64,000 nt of DNA from the NCBI GenBank assembly GCA_011800805.1, contig MPNW01000202.1, positions 197,485-261,484 on the forward strand, read 5' to 3'. Below are positions 1-12,300 of the stretch, piece after piece; position 1 is the first letter of the stretch; every line of letters begins with the position of its first letter. The translations under genes were made by a program, and so were the position numbers. Under the pieces are notes generated by a model. That model was given only the letters and a program-made list of their open reading frames with translations, did not search any database and was not told where the DNA came from. This DNA is from Hirudo medicinalis. Its lineage: Eukaryota; Annelida; Clitellata; Hirudinida; Hirudinidae.

Positions 1-812
1 TGGAATTCACCCACAACAATCAAGAAAAAAGCACAGTTAATTGGAACATTTTTAGAAATAATTGGAAATTTTTTCGCTATATGCAACTTCATTTCAACAA
101 TTCTAAAATAAAATATCAGTTTATTTCAAAAACGTTAATATTTTACTAACTCAGCATTAATAATGTGTCAAACCATTTAAGATTTAGAGGTGATGGTTTT
201 TGAAACAAACCCCTCCATCACTCGAAATCAAATGCAATATATGGTTTATAAATATTATATATAGTAGCCATTTCATACAAACCCAACAACAACAAATAAA
301 AGCTTACAATTCTGTAAATTAAAATTATTTCTTAAAGAATTAATGCTTATTAATTTTACAATTTATATCAAATATAATAAAAATTAAAATAATTTTCAAA
401 AGAAAAATTCAATGTGTGGTAATATTTATTTATGCACTTATTGCATAAGAAATAAAAAAAAATTATAAAAGAGCCAAGAAACTTTTGGTTTCGATTGATG
501 GATTGTCACGAGAATCAGCTGCAGAAATAAAAAAATTATACCAAGATTATAAATGAATAAAATAAAAAATTAATTTCTTAAAACAAAGGAAACTTAAAAA
601 AGAACACTTGCCATCGTGCCGTTACCCGAACAACTTTGGGTTTCAATGTAATGAATAGATAGAAAGGCTGAAGGATGAATGGAAATGATTATGAAATTGC
701 TTTACAAGAAATGTTGTCAGGGACTTTATAAAATCTTCATCAATCACTGAGGATCTGCAGACATTCAACATCTGTAGAGTAAAATAAACACGCTTCATTC
801 TTCTCATTATTA
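1..812. other. AT-rich non-coding stretch
   Basis: No reading frame or repeat that I can support. The sequence is AT-rich with several poly-A runs and carries no recognisable splice-bounded exon. Confidence 0.5.
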
Positions 813-1097
813 ATGACTTCCTCTTTATTTCAAGATTTCATATTAAATTCTCAAATTGTTTTCCCCGTCACAAATGTAATGCACCGTTATATTAAGTTTT
901 ATTCGGTTACCAGGGTTTCTGGACCAATAGGATGTTTCTTGGAGCTCACCGACAGGGAACCTCAGATGAGTTTCCCCTGTCTTCAAACGTTTCGGCCCTA
1001 TGATTCTCCTTATGTTTTCGGGGGGCGAACCCCATCCGTTGATCAGCCGAATATCCCTGTGGATTTTAACCTTCCGGACCCAATGTTATATCCGGCT

Positions 1098-1109
1098 ATG
1101 ATGATGATG

Positions 1110-1157
<48 letters not shown>

Positions 1158-1172
1158 TTAATAATAATAATA
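1098..1172. repeat. (ATG)n/(ATA)n trinucleotide microsatellite
   Basis: A few ATG units run into a long array of ATA/TAA units. It abuts the reverse-transcriptase relic on its left side and produces false poly-Ile and poly-Leu reading frames. Confidence 0.95.
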
Positions 1173-1173
1173 G

Positions 1174-1445
1174 AAATAGTGTGAGCATTCCTCTGCTCAG
1201 CACGCGGTGGAATAATCTGCCAATGATTGGTCTAACTGTGATCGGCCTGACATCGCCGGGGTTGAGTGTCCCTTGTTTTTTTGGAATACAAGTAACAATT
1301 CCTTTTTTGAGCACATTTGGGGGACGCCCACTGAATAGCCATGCCATGTGTCATTCTTGTGGCCATGTCTTCTGGAGCTATTTTGTTCAAGTCACAATTT
1401 TTCATTCCGTCAAGACCAGGAGCAGAATCCTTCAAGTTCTTCGAA
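1174..1445 (-). pseudogene. Reverse transcriptase fragment of an R2-type non-LTR retrotransposon
   Basis: On the minus strand two frames together give the start of a reverse-transcriptase domain. One frame carries SAPGLDGM near 1430. The other carries CIPKKQGTLNPGDVRPITV and GRLFHRVLSRG down to about 1175. Known R2/NeSL-like elements have the order PGPDG..., IPK...PGDFRPITI, RLFH(R/K)(V/I)L. At least one frameshift separates the two pieces, and the catalytic part that should follow is replaced by a trinucleotide array, so the copy is dead and truncated. The family assignment rests on recalled motifs. Confidence 0.7.
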
Positions 1446-1804
1446 GCCTGAATGATTTCATCCGCAAAAATAGTGATGGAAACCTCAGAATTCTAGACCT
1501 AATAGCAGAGAAGGATCAGTCCATAGTCTCCGACACAGCCCCATTAGACGAAGTGCACACATCCAAAGTGCAAAAATATGACAACAAAGACATTCAAATA
1601 TGGATGACAAACAACAGTCCAGGTGAATTCCCTCCTCCGAAGGTTTATGTGACTGCATTCGTTTGCAACTGGAGAGGAGTGATCTCATCTAAATCGTACT
1701 CCTCTTGACGCGGCCTCGGCTTCTCCAGAAGCATGTTAATGAATTTGTCAACGACAGTTCTCTCTGGCACTTACCTCACGTGGAAACACCACAAGCGAAG
1801 AACG

Positions 1805-1969
1805 ATAAAGCGATGACGGAAAAGAGTTGGCTTGTAGCGATGACATTTATTGTGTACATTACACATGCACGGACTGATTTTTAAATNATAAAGCGATGAC
1901 GGAAAAGAGTTGGCTTGTAGCGATGACATTTATTGTGTACATTACACATGCACGGACTGATTTTTAAAT
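1805..1969. repeat. 82-bp direct duplication around a single N (assembly join)
   Basis: Bases 1805-1886 and 1888-1969 are the same 82-bp sequence, separated by one N at 1887. An exact repeat butted against a lone N is what two overlapping contig ends look like when they were joined without merging. It is more likely an assembly artefact than a biological tandem repeat. Confidence 0.85.
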
Positions 1970-2115
1970 GTTGATCGTGCTGTGTTTTGCGCATTATGTC
2001 CCGGGGTTCTCTCAAGCCCAGAAGGAGACTTTAAATATTTGGTGAGGTTCTTGATACGTGATTGTGTTTGTTCGTTTGTTTGGCTGAGAAAATAAAGGAA
2101 AAAAAATAATAATAA

Positions 2116-2289
2116 GTGAATTTGTATAGCGCCATAAGCATAAGCATCAGGGGCGCTTAGACCATTTATGTAGCGCCGTCTCCCAGAGGCGCTTAAGGCA
2201 GGGCAATATGGGTTTTGAAGTCGACACGAAACGACTGTTTTTTTTATAGTCGCTCGCAGGAATGCAAACTCTCTGATCCAACTTGACCT
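2116..2289 (-). mobile_element. Degenerate tRNA-derived SINE, minus orientation
   Basis: Read on the minus strand, the head begins around GGTCAAGTTGGATCAGAGAG at 2289. It aligns by eye with the SINE head at 9144, including the shared TTGCATTCCTGC-like block and the CAGTCGT block. The 3' part contains the AGCGCCTCTG...GGCGCTA...AAATG tail seen at 9280-9325. The A and B boxes are decayed. The boundaries are approximate. Confidence 0.65.
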
Positions 2290-2479
2290 TCTTATGCCTA
2301 TCTTTACTTCCTGGACTGGAGCGACTCTGAAAGCTCCCATTGGCTTTATTACGTCATTTACTGGACCGCTTGGAAGCCGGAAAAGCTCGACTGTACAAGG
2401 CTCTACTTGGCCTTGTATCTATCATGTCCACCTCAGTTGCCCACAGTTTCATGAAAGCTCTCGGTGGCTTCTTCATGTC

Positions 2480-3170
2480 GTGTAATTAATATATTCAAAC
2501 TGGGGCTTAAATTTTCTTTGTAGTCGGAAAGTTGGGAGATAGACATTTTCAGGACTCGGCCACAGGCTTTTATTTGACTCCATTTGGATGGTAGCTGTCG
2601 GCCTGTCTTTTTCCCGACAACATTCTCTGACAAGGAGTTTTGCCCTTGCAGTGGCTTCTTCTGGCTTCTTATGTGACTCAGACATCCTTGTCATAGCCTT
2701 CGTTCTTTCTCGGCTAAACAATCCAATCTTAGTGAGAAAAATCTAAGGCGACCTGCCGACTTCGCCCTACTTGACTACTACGACTACTCCAACCTTGATA
2801 GGGAAGAAATCTGTTCTGCAACCTTTCGTTTCCAGGTCCATCGACAGATCTGCACACTTTTCCGTTTTGAGCACATTCAAGTATGTCCTCCCACAGCACC
2901 ATCAGCTCCACCGGAATGATGGCATCGGTCGACGGCGACACGAACACCGTGTCCGGCCTATTGCACCCTATATCAGCACCTGAAGGTCGTTCCTCATCCC
3001 TTCTATGTTGGCTGCGACGATCCAATCGTTTGCTTCTGCGAGAATGTCTCTCCTGGGCGGTTGACATCTCTTTTTGCAGAGGTGTGAGAAACTCTCGCGT
3101 AAAAAATAAATCTTCCACTGGTTTGCGATCTTGCTTTGGAAACGGCTGTTTTTGCGGCCCCACACGCTTC
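2480..3170 (-). pseudogene. Restriction-like endonuclease region of a non-LTR retrotransposon, frameshifted
   Basis: The minus frame from about 3163 contains RPDTVFVSPSTDAIIPVELM followed by VLWEDILE. This matches the RPD...(I/L)ELTVPWE motif of the PD-(D/E)XK-type endonuclease that follows the reverse transcriptase in R2-like elements. The frame then shifts, and a further charged stretch continues toward 2480. On the minus strand this piece lies upstream of the RT fragment at 1174-1445, the reverse of the normal order, so the two are either separate truncated copies or a rearranged one. Confidence 0.6.
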
Positions 3171-3439
3171 TCAAAAGACTTATTTATTTAATTACACGCG
3201 ACTACTTTTTAGTAAAATACTTTCAAGGCGTAGATATAAAATAAAGTTTATTTTCCATTGAATTCCAAACAATACCATACCTTTTACAACCTCATAAACA
3301 GGATTAAAATAAATTAAATGGCAGTTTTGATTGATTTCTGTTTATGCTACATTAAATATATGATATATAACCAATAAAATAAAAATAATCATTATTGATC
3401 TAAAAAAAACATTAATGTGAAATAGGAAGCGATGCATCT

Positions 3440-3560
3440 TATAATTTCTTCTCACTTGAGGCCATCTGAGGAGTGCTTAACCATTCATGAGGAGCATTAC
3501 GATGCTCCCCTTGCAACTTCGGGTGGCTTATGACGGCATCCTGGTCGAACAAGTTTATTT
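3440..3560. other. Higher-GC island, unidentified
   Basis: A short GC-richer patch with alternating GAGGAG/GCTCC pieces inside AT-rich DNA. I see no open frame or tRNA fold. It may be a repeat fragment of unknown class. Confidence 0.25.
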
Positions 3561-3898
3561 CTTTTTTCACGGATAACAGGAAAAAGCAGGATGCTATCTT
3601 AACACCCTTTTCATGGAAAACACATAAATATTGCTAATGGTTTCATTACATCTTCGACTTGATGTTCAATTGAAAGTTCGCAAGATCGTTCTTGCTTTGT
3701 AATATAAAAAAGTTCTTGGTAGGAAATATTTTATTTAGTGCATGTATTGTTATTAATAACAGTTACTATAAAAGAATAATAACGCCACAAACACGCCTTT
3801 ATAACAAATCCCAGTCATTATTTTTAATTATCCAGCCACCAATAAAACTCTGCCGACAAGGTAATGAATGTATAACTTTTGCTTATTACGAATTACAG

Positions 3899-4055
3899 GC
3901 ACTTCCGTCGTGGACTGCGCTTGTTACTTTCCCGACAGTTGGCAAGGAAAATGGCGAATGGATGACAACACGGTGGTCGTCATAACAACGAATGAAATAA
4001 GCAACAAGGGAGTTTGTTACGAACAACTGAAAGATGCATATTTGATGGAAAACAG
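3899..4055 (+). CDS. Probable N-terminal exon of the cysteine-rich secreted protein gene (DUF7042-7045 type)
   Basis: An internal exon bounded by ATTACAG acceptor and GTTACAG donor, starting at phase 1 and ending with two spare bases. It encodes DCACYFPDSWQGKW near its start and ISNKGVCYE further on. The pattern C-x-FP-x2-W-x-G-x-W ... IS-x-KG-x-C-x-E is, from memory, the N-terminal block of a multidomain secreted protein family common in arthropods (DUF7044-type module). The same family explains the exons at 25-32 kb, so this is probably the 5' part of that gene. The upstream signal-peptide exon was not found. The family call is from memory and the link over 20 kb of DNA is inference. Confidence 0.6.
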
Positions 4056-4992
4056 GTTACAGTTTGTTGCTTGAGGCTTCGATAAATGAATTCGTTTGAA
4101 AGTGAATAAATTTCGTAAAATTTTATGCGATGCTGTTTCTTTAAAAGCAGATCATGCGGTCTCGAAATATTTAATATCCATTAAAGATGTTTTCAAAATA
4201 CGTTTCGAAGTGTTCAAATGTTCTTTGCTTTCAAACACGTTGACTCGACTTCCCAGAATTGATTGATTGAAACATTGTAAAATAAAGGTGGAAACACAAG
4301 ATGCAAGATTTTGACATAGAATTATTAAAAAGACATTTTAAATTTAAAGTAATTTTGCAGAATATCAATTCCAAAAATTATGTGAAATTATACGCTCAAA
4401 TTAATTAAATGATAAATTGGACATTTTTTGCAACTTAATGTTCTGTAATATAATATCATCACTCCAGGAATAGAACTGTATAGAATATAATAATATTCTA
4501 TAATTAATGAGGAGGGTGACACTTTACAAGCCATCATCGTCGTCGCCATCTTTCTCATCATTGTCATCATCTTCATCATCTCTGACACCACGGCCATCAT
4601 TATCATCATCATTATAACCGTTAATGCCAATAGAAACGTAATAAGATGCGCACGAGCAAAGAAAGGCGATCAATAGAAAATCCGATTGTAGGCAGTTGAG
4701 TGCCAATAAAAGCAAACAAAGTGATAAAATTCGCTGAGGTCGACTGAGATGCTCAACTTTAACCTTGAACCCTCTGGGTGGTTTGAGCCTGGGAAAGACT
4801 TGGAGAAACTGAAAGAGAAAGATTTTCTTTCTCAGATTTGGTCATTGTAGCAGTTGTTGTGGTTATCCTCTTGCATATGAGATCTCTATTCGGATGAAGG
4901 AGACACCTATGAAATACATTGTGGTATAAGTGAAAGCATGCATATCGATATTTAAGACAGAGCGAGACCATGACACCCTTCCGATAGGTCAG

Positions 4993-5169
4993 CAATGTGA
5001 AAGCTCACAAGGAGGACAGAGGAGAGCTCACTGTTGGTCCTCTGGGAAGTTGCTTCCCGCAAAATTTGATTTATGGATGCATCGTCAACGAAGCGTGCAG
5101 ATGCTGTCGAAGGCGCGTGTTCAATCATGCACATCTGGGCACAGGAAGAATTTATTCGACCGAGGAGAA
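4993..5169 (+). CDS. Candidate second exon of the same cysteine-rich gene
   Basis: It follows an AG at 4991-4992 and is followed by a GTAAGA donor. Its phase (needs two bases, ends with two spare bases) joins exactly to the exon at 3899-4055. The product includes GSCFPQNLIYGC, then CRCCRRRVFNHAH and IYSTEE. Cysteines in C-x-C-C followed by an H-rich stretch and Y-x-x-E resemble the CYRC...RH...QYKE block that follows in the family. The similarity is loose. Its end phase (2) does not match the start phase of the exon at 25059 (needs 1), so at least one exon between them is missing from this model or the link is wrong. Confidence 0.4.
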
Positions 5170-7150
5170 GTAAGACGGCCAAAGTGTACTCTGAAATGAT
5201 GGGACTCTGATTTATTTCAGGCATTGGATGCCCCTCGTAAAGCTGAAAGCTAGCAGGATGGTTGATGGCATCCTGTCTATCTTATTCATATTTTACTAGG
5301 CTGGAAGTGGAATCACTCAATGAATCTTCTTCATTAAAATTACATTCACGTACCTCTCTTGAAACTTTTTTCTGGTGGGCACAACTTAAATCCTGAAAAA
5401 GTGATATTTCGAAGAATTGACCAAATTCCTTAAAGATCTCTTAAATTCTTCAACGGGTTAAGCCTCGTCCCAAACTAGAAATATTTATGCATCCTGGTTG
5501 TCATGTCCCAAATCGGGGTTGCTGTCAAGCCGGCGGCACTTCTTGATTTAAAGTTCTTTGGGGTTTTTTTTTCTTAATTTTTTTCTGGTCGACATTCCAT
5601 GTTTGCATGAAATGAGTTCCTTTCTTTCTCGCTAGCAGATCTTTATCTCAAACATTTTTAAGCAAAATAATTGATTCAAAATGATGGAAAGTCGTGAGAT
5701 GAGCATTTTTTCTTTCCGAGCAACGAAGCAGAATTGATAAGATGGAAAAATCCCGGGCTATTAACGGTCGATGAACTGTTGGAATAGTGCAACCAGGACG
5801 GATTAGGATATTTTTGTGAACCTTCGAAAGTCTCTGACAATGCATTCTTTGAAATGAACATTTCATGTTTAAAAATTCATTGGAGCCTCATAGAAAAATG
5901 GCCGGTGCATTTGTCCGATGTTCAGACAAGAAGTTTGATGACAAAATCATTACTCGAAAGCCACACGGAGCGAGTATAATAATGTAAAATTTACAATCAA
6001 ATTATATGTTAACTATTTATAAATGATGATATGTGAAATAAAATATGCCGAAAATAGAAAATAAATTCCAGTCTGTATGAAATTCAATCACGCATTGGAG
6101 CCTGCTTATAAGCTTTTGATTGATGGATTGAACGCAGGAGATTGATTGAACGCTAGCAAGATCAATCGATACGAAGCTGGGTTGAATAGTGGAAGGATTG
6201 AAAGATGGACTAAGAGAACTAGTGAACGAAATGAAATGTAAATTGTTCGGATGACCAGACATTGTTATGCAGATTGTTTGTTTTGCTACAAAATGAGGGC
6301 AAAGGGTTGTGCATGGACCCTGAGGGAAGCTTTCAATTGGGGTGTGGAATAAATTACTTTTGGAGTTATTTTATTTCTAGTAATGGTCGGTTGTAGTATA
6401 TATTAATGTAATAATTAGTAACAATTCACAAATATTATTAAAGATCATCAGTTAAAATATATGAGCCTTTGTATGTCTCATAAACCCTTGACATAGTTTA
6501 TTATGCAACAATTAAAATGGGTAAATGAGTAAAATATTCAAAATAAATTACATTTATTTAGTTTTTTATTAATAATTGTGGTTTGCATCAATATTTGTTT
6601 TATATTTGCACAAATAAATCTTATATTGAACAAAATATAAAAATGGCCGGAGCATCACTTTCTTTTTGTTTAAAAACAACTGAAATCCGAGGAAATCCTC
6701 AAAAACCAAGAACTATTTTAAATTCTCTGCCTTTCCACACGAAATTCTTCTTCAAAAATCGTGCTGACAAGTTCTTCGGAAAACATTCTAGCGACCTTCC
6801 AAATTTTAAATGAGGATGACCTCGTAACTACGCCATGACGTGTCGAAGCGGAAACCTGCAGTTTCCTTCAGAATGTCTCTGTCTTCTCTCAAAGTTAAGT
6901 CCGAATGGTTCTTTGAGACTTGCAAACACGAGAAAACTTGCAATTTGAGGCGTTGCACTGATGAAAGTTGTTCCAATGAAATGTCCACTCGGAGTTTGTT
7001 CAATACTCGTATTTCATTTACAAAGGTGGTCTGTTGTCTCCTTAACATCATTAAATGATTTTTTATTCGACTGAAATCTTTTATACGATTCACAGCAAAT
7101 TGGTTGTTTCAATGTAATTCAATTACTTGTTCTTTTAATAAAATAGATGT
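5170..7150. other. Non-coding AT-rich stretch
   Basis: No supported exon. Several short open frames on both strands (for example 6806-7093 minus) overlap each other, lack splice context and have no recognisable motif. Probably intron or intergenic DNA. Confidence 0.4.
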
Positions 7151-7429
7151 GGTTACAATTACAGTCAGGACGGAAACTATTATCTCTTAAATTTTCGTCA
7201 AGATATTTTCACGCATTAATTTAAAAATTCAGAAAACGTGATTTCGAGGCGTCCAATAACCATGAAAGACATTTTCAAAAATATTCGCAAATGACTAAAA
7301 TCTCGCGAAAAATAAGAAATAAAAAAATATTAATAAGAAGTAATGTTTCCTTTATTCTCAATAACTATAAAACATCTGTTATCTGTTATCCATTGATTTT
7401 ATTAAGGTTTTTACAAATTTCCTTCTAGT

Positions 7430-8000
7430 TCTTTCCAGGCACTCCTAAAGGCCAGATTTGGAGTGGAACTGCCTTCCATTGTTGTAAACCAGTCTTGACA
7501 ACATTCCCCAGACGTTTTCTATAAGATTTAAGTCTGGGGAACAGGCTGGCAAACTCATAACTTTGAAATTTCTACTCTGGAAAAATGTCTTCGTCAACTT
7601 GGAAGTATGGATCGGGGCTGGAAAATAAAAGTTTTCCATAATAAGCTTCCCCAAAAGGCAGGGGATGATCTTCTAATACTTTGATGTAATCTGCTGAAGA
7701 CTGTCTCCCATCCAGAAAGGCCAACTCAGTTAATCCTTCACTGGAAATTCCTCCCCAAATCATTACCGATCCTGCTCCATGATTTCGGCTAAAAAATGTT
7801 TCTTTTTCTAACCTGAGGTCATGCCAGTAGAACTGATGACCATCAGGTCCATTCAGGTTAAATTTCGTCTCCTCTGAAAAATAATATTGCCCCAGCCATC
7901 TCTGTTGGAGAGCATGGTTTTGGCCCATTCCACTCTTGCCAACTTGTGATGGTTTTTAATAGATGGAACCTTACATTGGATTTAATTTTTTTTTTTAATA
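7430..8000 (-). pseudogene. Tc1/mariner-like transposase remnant
   Basis: The minus frame from about 7928 to 7572 gives EETKFNLNGPDGHQFYWHDL, then GAGSVMIWGGISSEGLTELAFL. A second frame at 7445-7620 gives APIHTSKLTK and CSPDLNLIENVWGML. These are the usual Tc1-type blocks DETKFN, GGSVMVWG, DNAPIH and SPDLNPIENLW, in the correct order. A frameshift joins the two parts. The first catalytic Asp is Glu here (EETKF), and the second (DNAPIH) is lost at the frameshift. The element is therefore non-functional. A possible left terminal repeat lies near 7161, but no matching right end was found. Confidence 0.85.
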
Positions 8001-8199
8001 TTGAAAGATAATTTGATTTCGAATTCTTAATTGAAAAGGTAACCAGCTTCGCTAAGGAAGTTTTTTTAAACAAAGCTTTCCTTGTTTTTCTTGAATTCGA
8101 ACAATTCGAATAAAGTTTTTCTTAATTGTACTCAAACGAAATTTAAAAAATAGGTATTTTATTCAAAAAACAAAAGTGCCAAACGAAAGAGAAACGTTA

Positions 8200-9140
8200 G
8201 ACCGAGTTTACATAATTTTCTTCTCATCAAAGTATAAAAATATAACCAAGCTAAATAGACTGACGGTTACTTAGAGGAGGTTAATGCAGCGGATTGAAAG
8301 CTCAAGTGATGTTGATGAGGTGTAGGAACATAAGAGAAGTGTATAAATATAACAGCAAATATGACAGATTTTAAAATTTTCAGTTGTGCAATCAATTTAT
8401 TAATTGCTTTTTCAGTTATTAATGACCTGCAATATCTTCAGTTTATTAGAGCATTGTTTTACTAATGGTTCATAGTAAGAAGCTTCATTGAACTGGCATA
8501 AATGGTTAATCATTCTCGATTTCATTGCTGGTCTTATTACTGGATGTTTTTGTTTTAATGCTTTTTTTTTTAATCGTAACAGGCTTTTAAATTCCTTATG
8601 CCTTTATATTTTAAATCCGGAAATAAATTTATTTACAGAGACGACACATGATTGATTAATAATTCTGCAATTAGAAATATTTAATTCTTCACGGACTTCG
8701 TCACCAATTAAATGCAAGATGGCATTAATTAAAATAAATATCCAGAAATAGAGCTGATAAAACAGAAGAAGGTTTTCTAACATTATCGATACGAATTAAC
8801 AGTTGAAAGAACACGGCTAAATGAGCATGGAAAGTAAAACATGAAAAGCAATATAAAGAAGGAAGAGGAAAATTATTGCTGAACAAAAGATCGTAAAATA
8901 TTTGTCCGCTCATAAAGATATTCTAATTTCCACGATGCACACATCTTGGTTGTAACAAACCATTTTCAAACCGCACCCCTCGGCATTGTTTATTGGCCGA
9001 GGTTGGGCCCGGCGGATGCTGGTTATGAGGCGAGGAAAGGAAAAAATTCTTTCGGATCAATCATATTGTTTCTGATCTCGAGTTTTATTTACGCTATATC
9101 AAACGCTTGGAAAATATTATAGGGAAATGTCCATCTTTGT
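8200..9140. other. Non-coding AT-rich stretch
   Basis: No reading frame with protein-like composition, no tandem array and no recognisable repeat. Confidence 0.4.
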
Positions 9141-9143
9141 GAA

Positions 9144-9330
9144 CGGGGCAGGTTGGCCGAATGGGTTGCGTTCCTGCTTAGGGCGGTAATGGCGACAGTC
9201 GTAATGTGTCATGTTCGAAACCCAGCCTGTACTGCCACAAGCGCCCTTGGGAAGGAGCGCTATATAAATGTTAACAAGAAGCGCCTCTGACGCCATGCAT
9301 ATGGCGCTATATAAATGAAGTACATATTTA
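9144..9330 (+). mobile_element. tRNA-derived SINE with GCGC-type tail
   Basis: The best preserved copy in the window. The head contains TGGCCGAATGGG, which fits a type-2 RNA polymerase III A box, and TGTTCGAAACCC about 60 bp downstream, which fits a B box. After the tRNA-like head come two GCGC...GCGCTATATAAATG blocks ending near 9320. This is the layout of a tRNA-derived SINE: head, short body, repeated tail. The head may come from a Leu- or Ser-type tRNA, judging by the A-box wording only. Confidence 0.8.
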
Positions 9331-12300
9331 CATGAGGCCAGTTTTTCTTGTTATCATATTGTTATCATTAGCTTAAGTTCGACAATGCCAAAGTCCACAA
9401 TGATTAATCCACCAATAAAATCTTAACAGACTTCGTCTTCAAGTTTCAAGCTAAGCCGTGTGCATCATTCAAGGATTATTAAATAATTGGGAGACTCTAC
9501 TCGGAGAAATATTTGTTACTTCATCATGCATTTCCATCACAGGAAAATTGGCTTCAAAATGGTGTCTCCACAAAATGGTTTCAATATCGTCTGCGGAAAG
9601 TTTTCGTTCAAAACTTTTGGATTTCTCTGAGATTATCAGATTTTATCCGATTTTATAAAAGGAAAGCTTCAGAAGTAAATTATTTCGGAGGTATAAATAT
9701 GAATGCGCCCTCTAACTCGCTCGGCGAGGAGAGCAGACGTTTATTCAGCGGGCAGAAGGGTTTATCTGACGACAGTCTTTTTATTTATCAGCTGTTAGCT
9801 AATGAAATAACTAAGATTCGTTATTATTTTTTTTGTAGATTAAACTTTAATTGTGGTGGGTCAATTTAAGCAACTGATACCAAGTTTTTTTTGCATCGTT
9901 AGCGCTTGTAAATTGTGTCACAATTTGGTATTTAAATATAGTTTTGATTTATTTCCTTCCGAAATACGTTTTAATTTTTGGCAACGAAAATTTGGAACTT
10001 TTTAGTTGGCCATTTACTGAACTTTTTGAGAGAAATGTTTCAACAATAGGCTAATTTCTTCCATTCCTTGTTTCTATTTTTGTTGTTGTTAAAAAAAAGA
10101 ACATGGCCGAATATGTTTGTTTTATCTTCTCATTTTGCCCTTTCAGCCATCGATAAATTCTTGTAGAATTCCTCATCTTCGTAATCCCATGATCGCCATT
10201 TTTACTTCTGGGCAGATCATTTTATTCAACATTTTATTCGCGTGCGGACAGGGCAAAAATGTTTATTTTTACAATATTTAAAATTTGTAGGATTGTACTA
10301 TTTTTAAATTTATTTTGCACCAACTCATATCGCATCATGAGAAGGCAGGAAAAGTTAAAAAAACCTTTATTCAGCAATCCACAGCAGATGCGAACAAAAT
10401 GTCTTTCACTAATGGAGCAAACTTTAAAGAAGAACTTTTTTCTTTATTTTCAATCAAGTGCATCTTCAAAATCAAGGTTCTATTTTTGGTTTCTTTTGAA
10501 TTCCCTTGCGTTTCGTCCTTCGGTTCTTCAGGCATTCCAAAGATCCTTCAGTAGATTATATTTTCCATTGACTGGCTGATTCTTCCTTGTGATAGTACAT
10601 TTTTATATTTAAGCTGCTTTTATACTTTTCCTCATCTGACTTTCGGATTTAACGTTGCTTGCTAATCAATGATATTTAATTAAAATGTAACATTCTAACA
10701 TATCAGCGGAAAATATTACTTGTTTTGGCAGATTTATTTAATAACAAAAGTCCATATTTATCACGAATACTTGGGAATATTTTTATATATTATTTTTATA
10801 ATGTTTGGAATAGACACTAAAATGTTGAATTATTTGACTTTTTATGGTTTCCAGTTGCTCATCGAAATGATGATATTTAATCTTGGTCAAGAATTATAAC
10901 ACATAATCAAGTGCTCTATGAAGCAGTTAATGAATGCTTAAAAATTGGAGGCAAACATTTTATATCTTCATTGAACCATTTATTTGGCAGAAAATGTCCT
11001 ACGTCCTTGCTTGCATTTTATTACATTTTTTAGCTAAAAAGAAAGTTGATTCAAGAAGTTCATGTGAAGCTACAAAGTTTTTTTTTTTATAAAAGCAACA
11101 TTTTGAACTGAAATAACCACTTAATGCTTGATGCCCTGACATTTATAATTAGACCGCTTTATGTGTTGTTACATCACCCACTCGTCCCTCCATTCTGCTG
11201 GCAGAAAGTGCTGGCATAAACCTATCGCTTCGTAATGCATCCAGTCTCATTTCATGGCCTTTACTCGCCGGCATCCAACATTTACTGGAGATTTCTTCGA
11301 ATTTCTAAATTCAAGGGCCATTTCTCACGCCTCTAAATTCTGAAGGACTTGTTTAAGCGGGAATAATGAGGGATGTTTTTCGCTCGTAAAAAGCGTCATG
11401 TAAGTCATAAATTCACTATTCGCTACGGCGTCCTCCTTTGCCTTTCAATGAGTTTCTTAATGACAACCGCCTACTAGTTGATTAATTTTGAAATGTTTCC
11501 TGCATTTTTGTGTCACGGGAGGATGCAAAATGTGCCACCTCGGAATATTTAATCTCAGAGAATCACTTGACATTGAATTCGTTAAGCGAAGCTGAGCTAT
11601 TTCGAGATCATTTGATAAATTAGATGTTAATATTACCCTGATACTCGCAGATTCATGAAATAAAACATGATACAATTTTGAACTTTGCGGTAAAAGATCG
11701 GCGTAACGAAAATAAAGGTACTGAAGAAAATATGAAGTTCCTAAAAATATTAATAACTATTTAAGTCGCATGCCTTCAGGGGAAGCATTTGTAATTGTCG
11801 GTCACGAGACTTTGACACATTTTAATAAAATAAAATGAAAAACAAAGATTGGAATGTTTTTCGAAAAATTACTTTACTTTTAACTTAAAAGTTTTAAGTA
11901 GTTAAGAATGATTTGAAATTATGTTTTTAGGCATTTTAGATTTTAAAATTAAGCAAATTGATTACAGGTTTCAACAGTGTCATCAATGTCTCATGTTTAC
12001 AGACCGCCATTACAATGTTATCCAGTTAAGAGAAAGTGAGTTTTCTTCACTTTGTGAAATTATTTTAATTTGCAATTATAATTTAAAATTTATTAAAACA
12101 TTTCTTAATTAACTTTCTTTTCATTAATTTTTTTAATTATTTCGTTTAAGAATTAATTGGAGATTCAATCAAGCAAATGAACGTTAAGGCGTTCTCTTTA
12201 AAAAGTCCTTGTCAACATTCTGTGAAGCTCAACTGAGTTCAACAAATTAATTTCTATCCAACATTCTTCCGAATGCATTAACTTTTTTCAGCCTCAAGTC

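Noticed and set aside
6806..7093. 95-codon minus frame with overlapping plus frame
   Set aside because: Both strands are open over the same stretch and neither shows a motif; chance is the simpler explanation.
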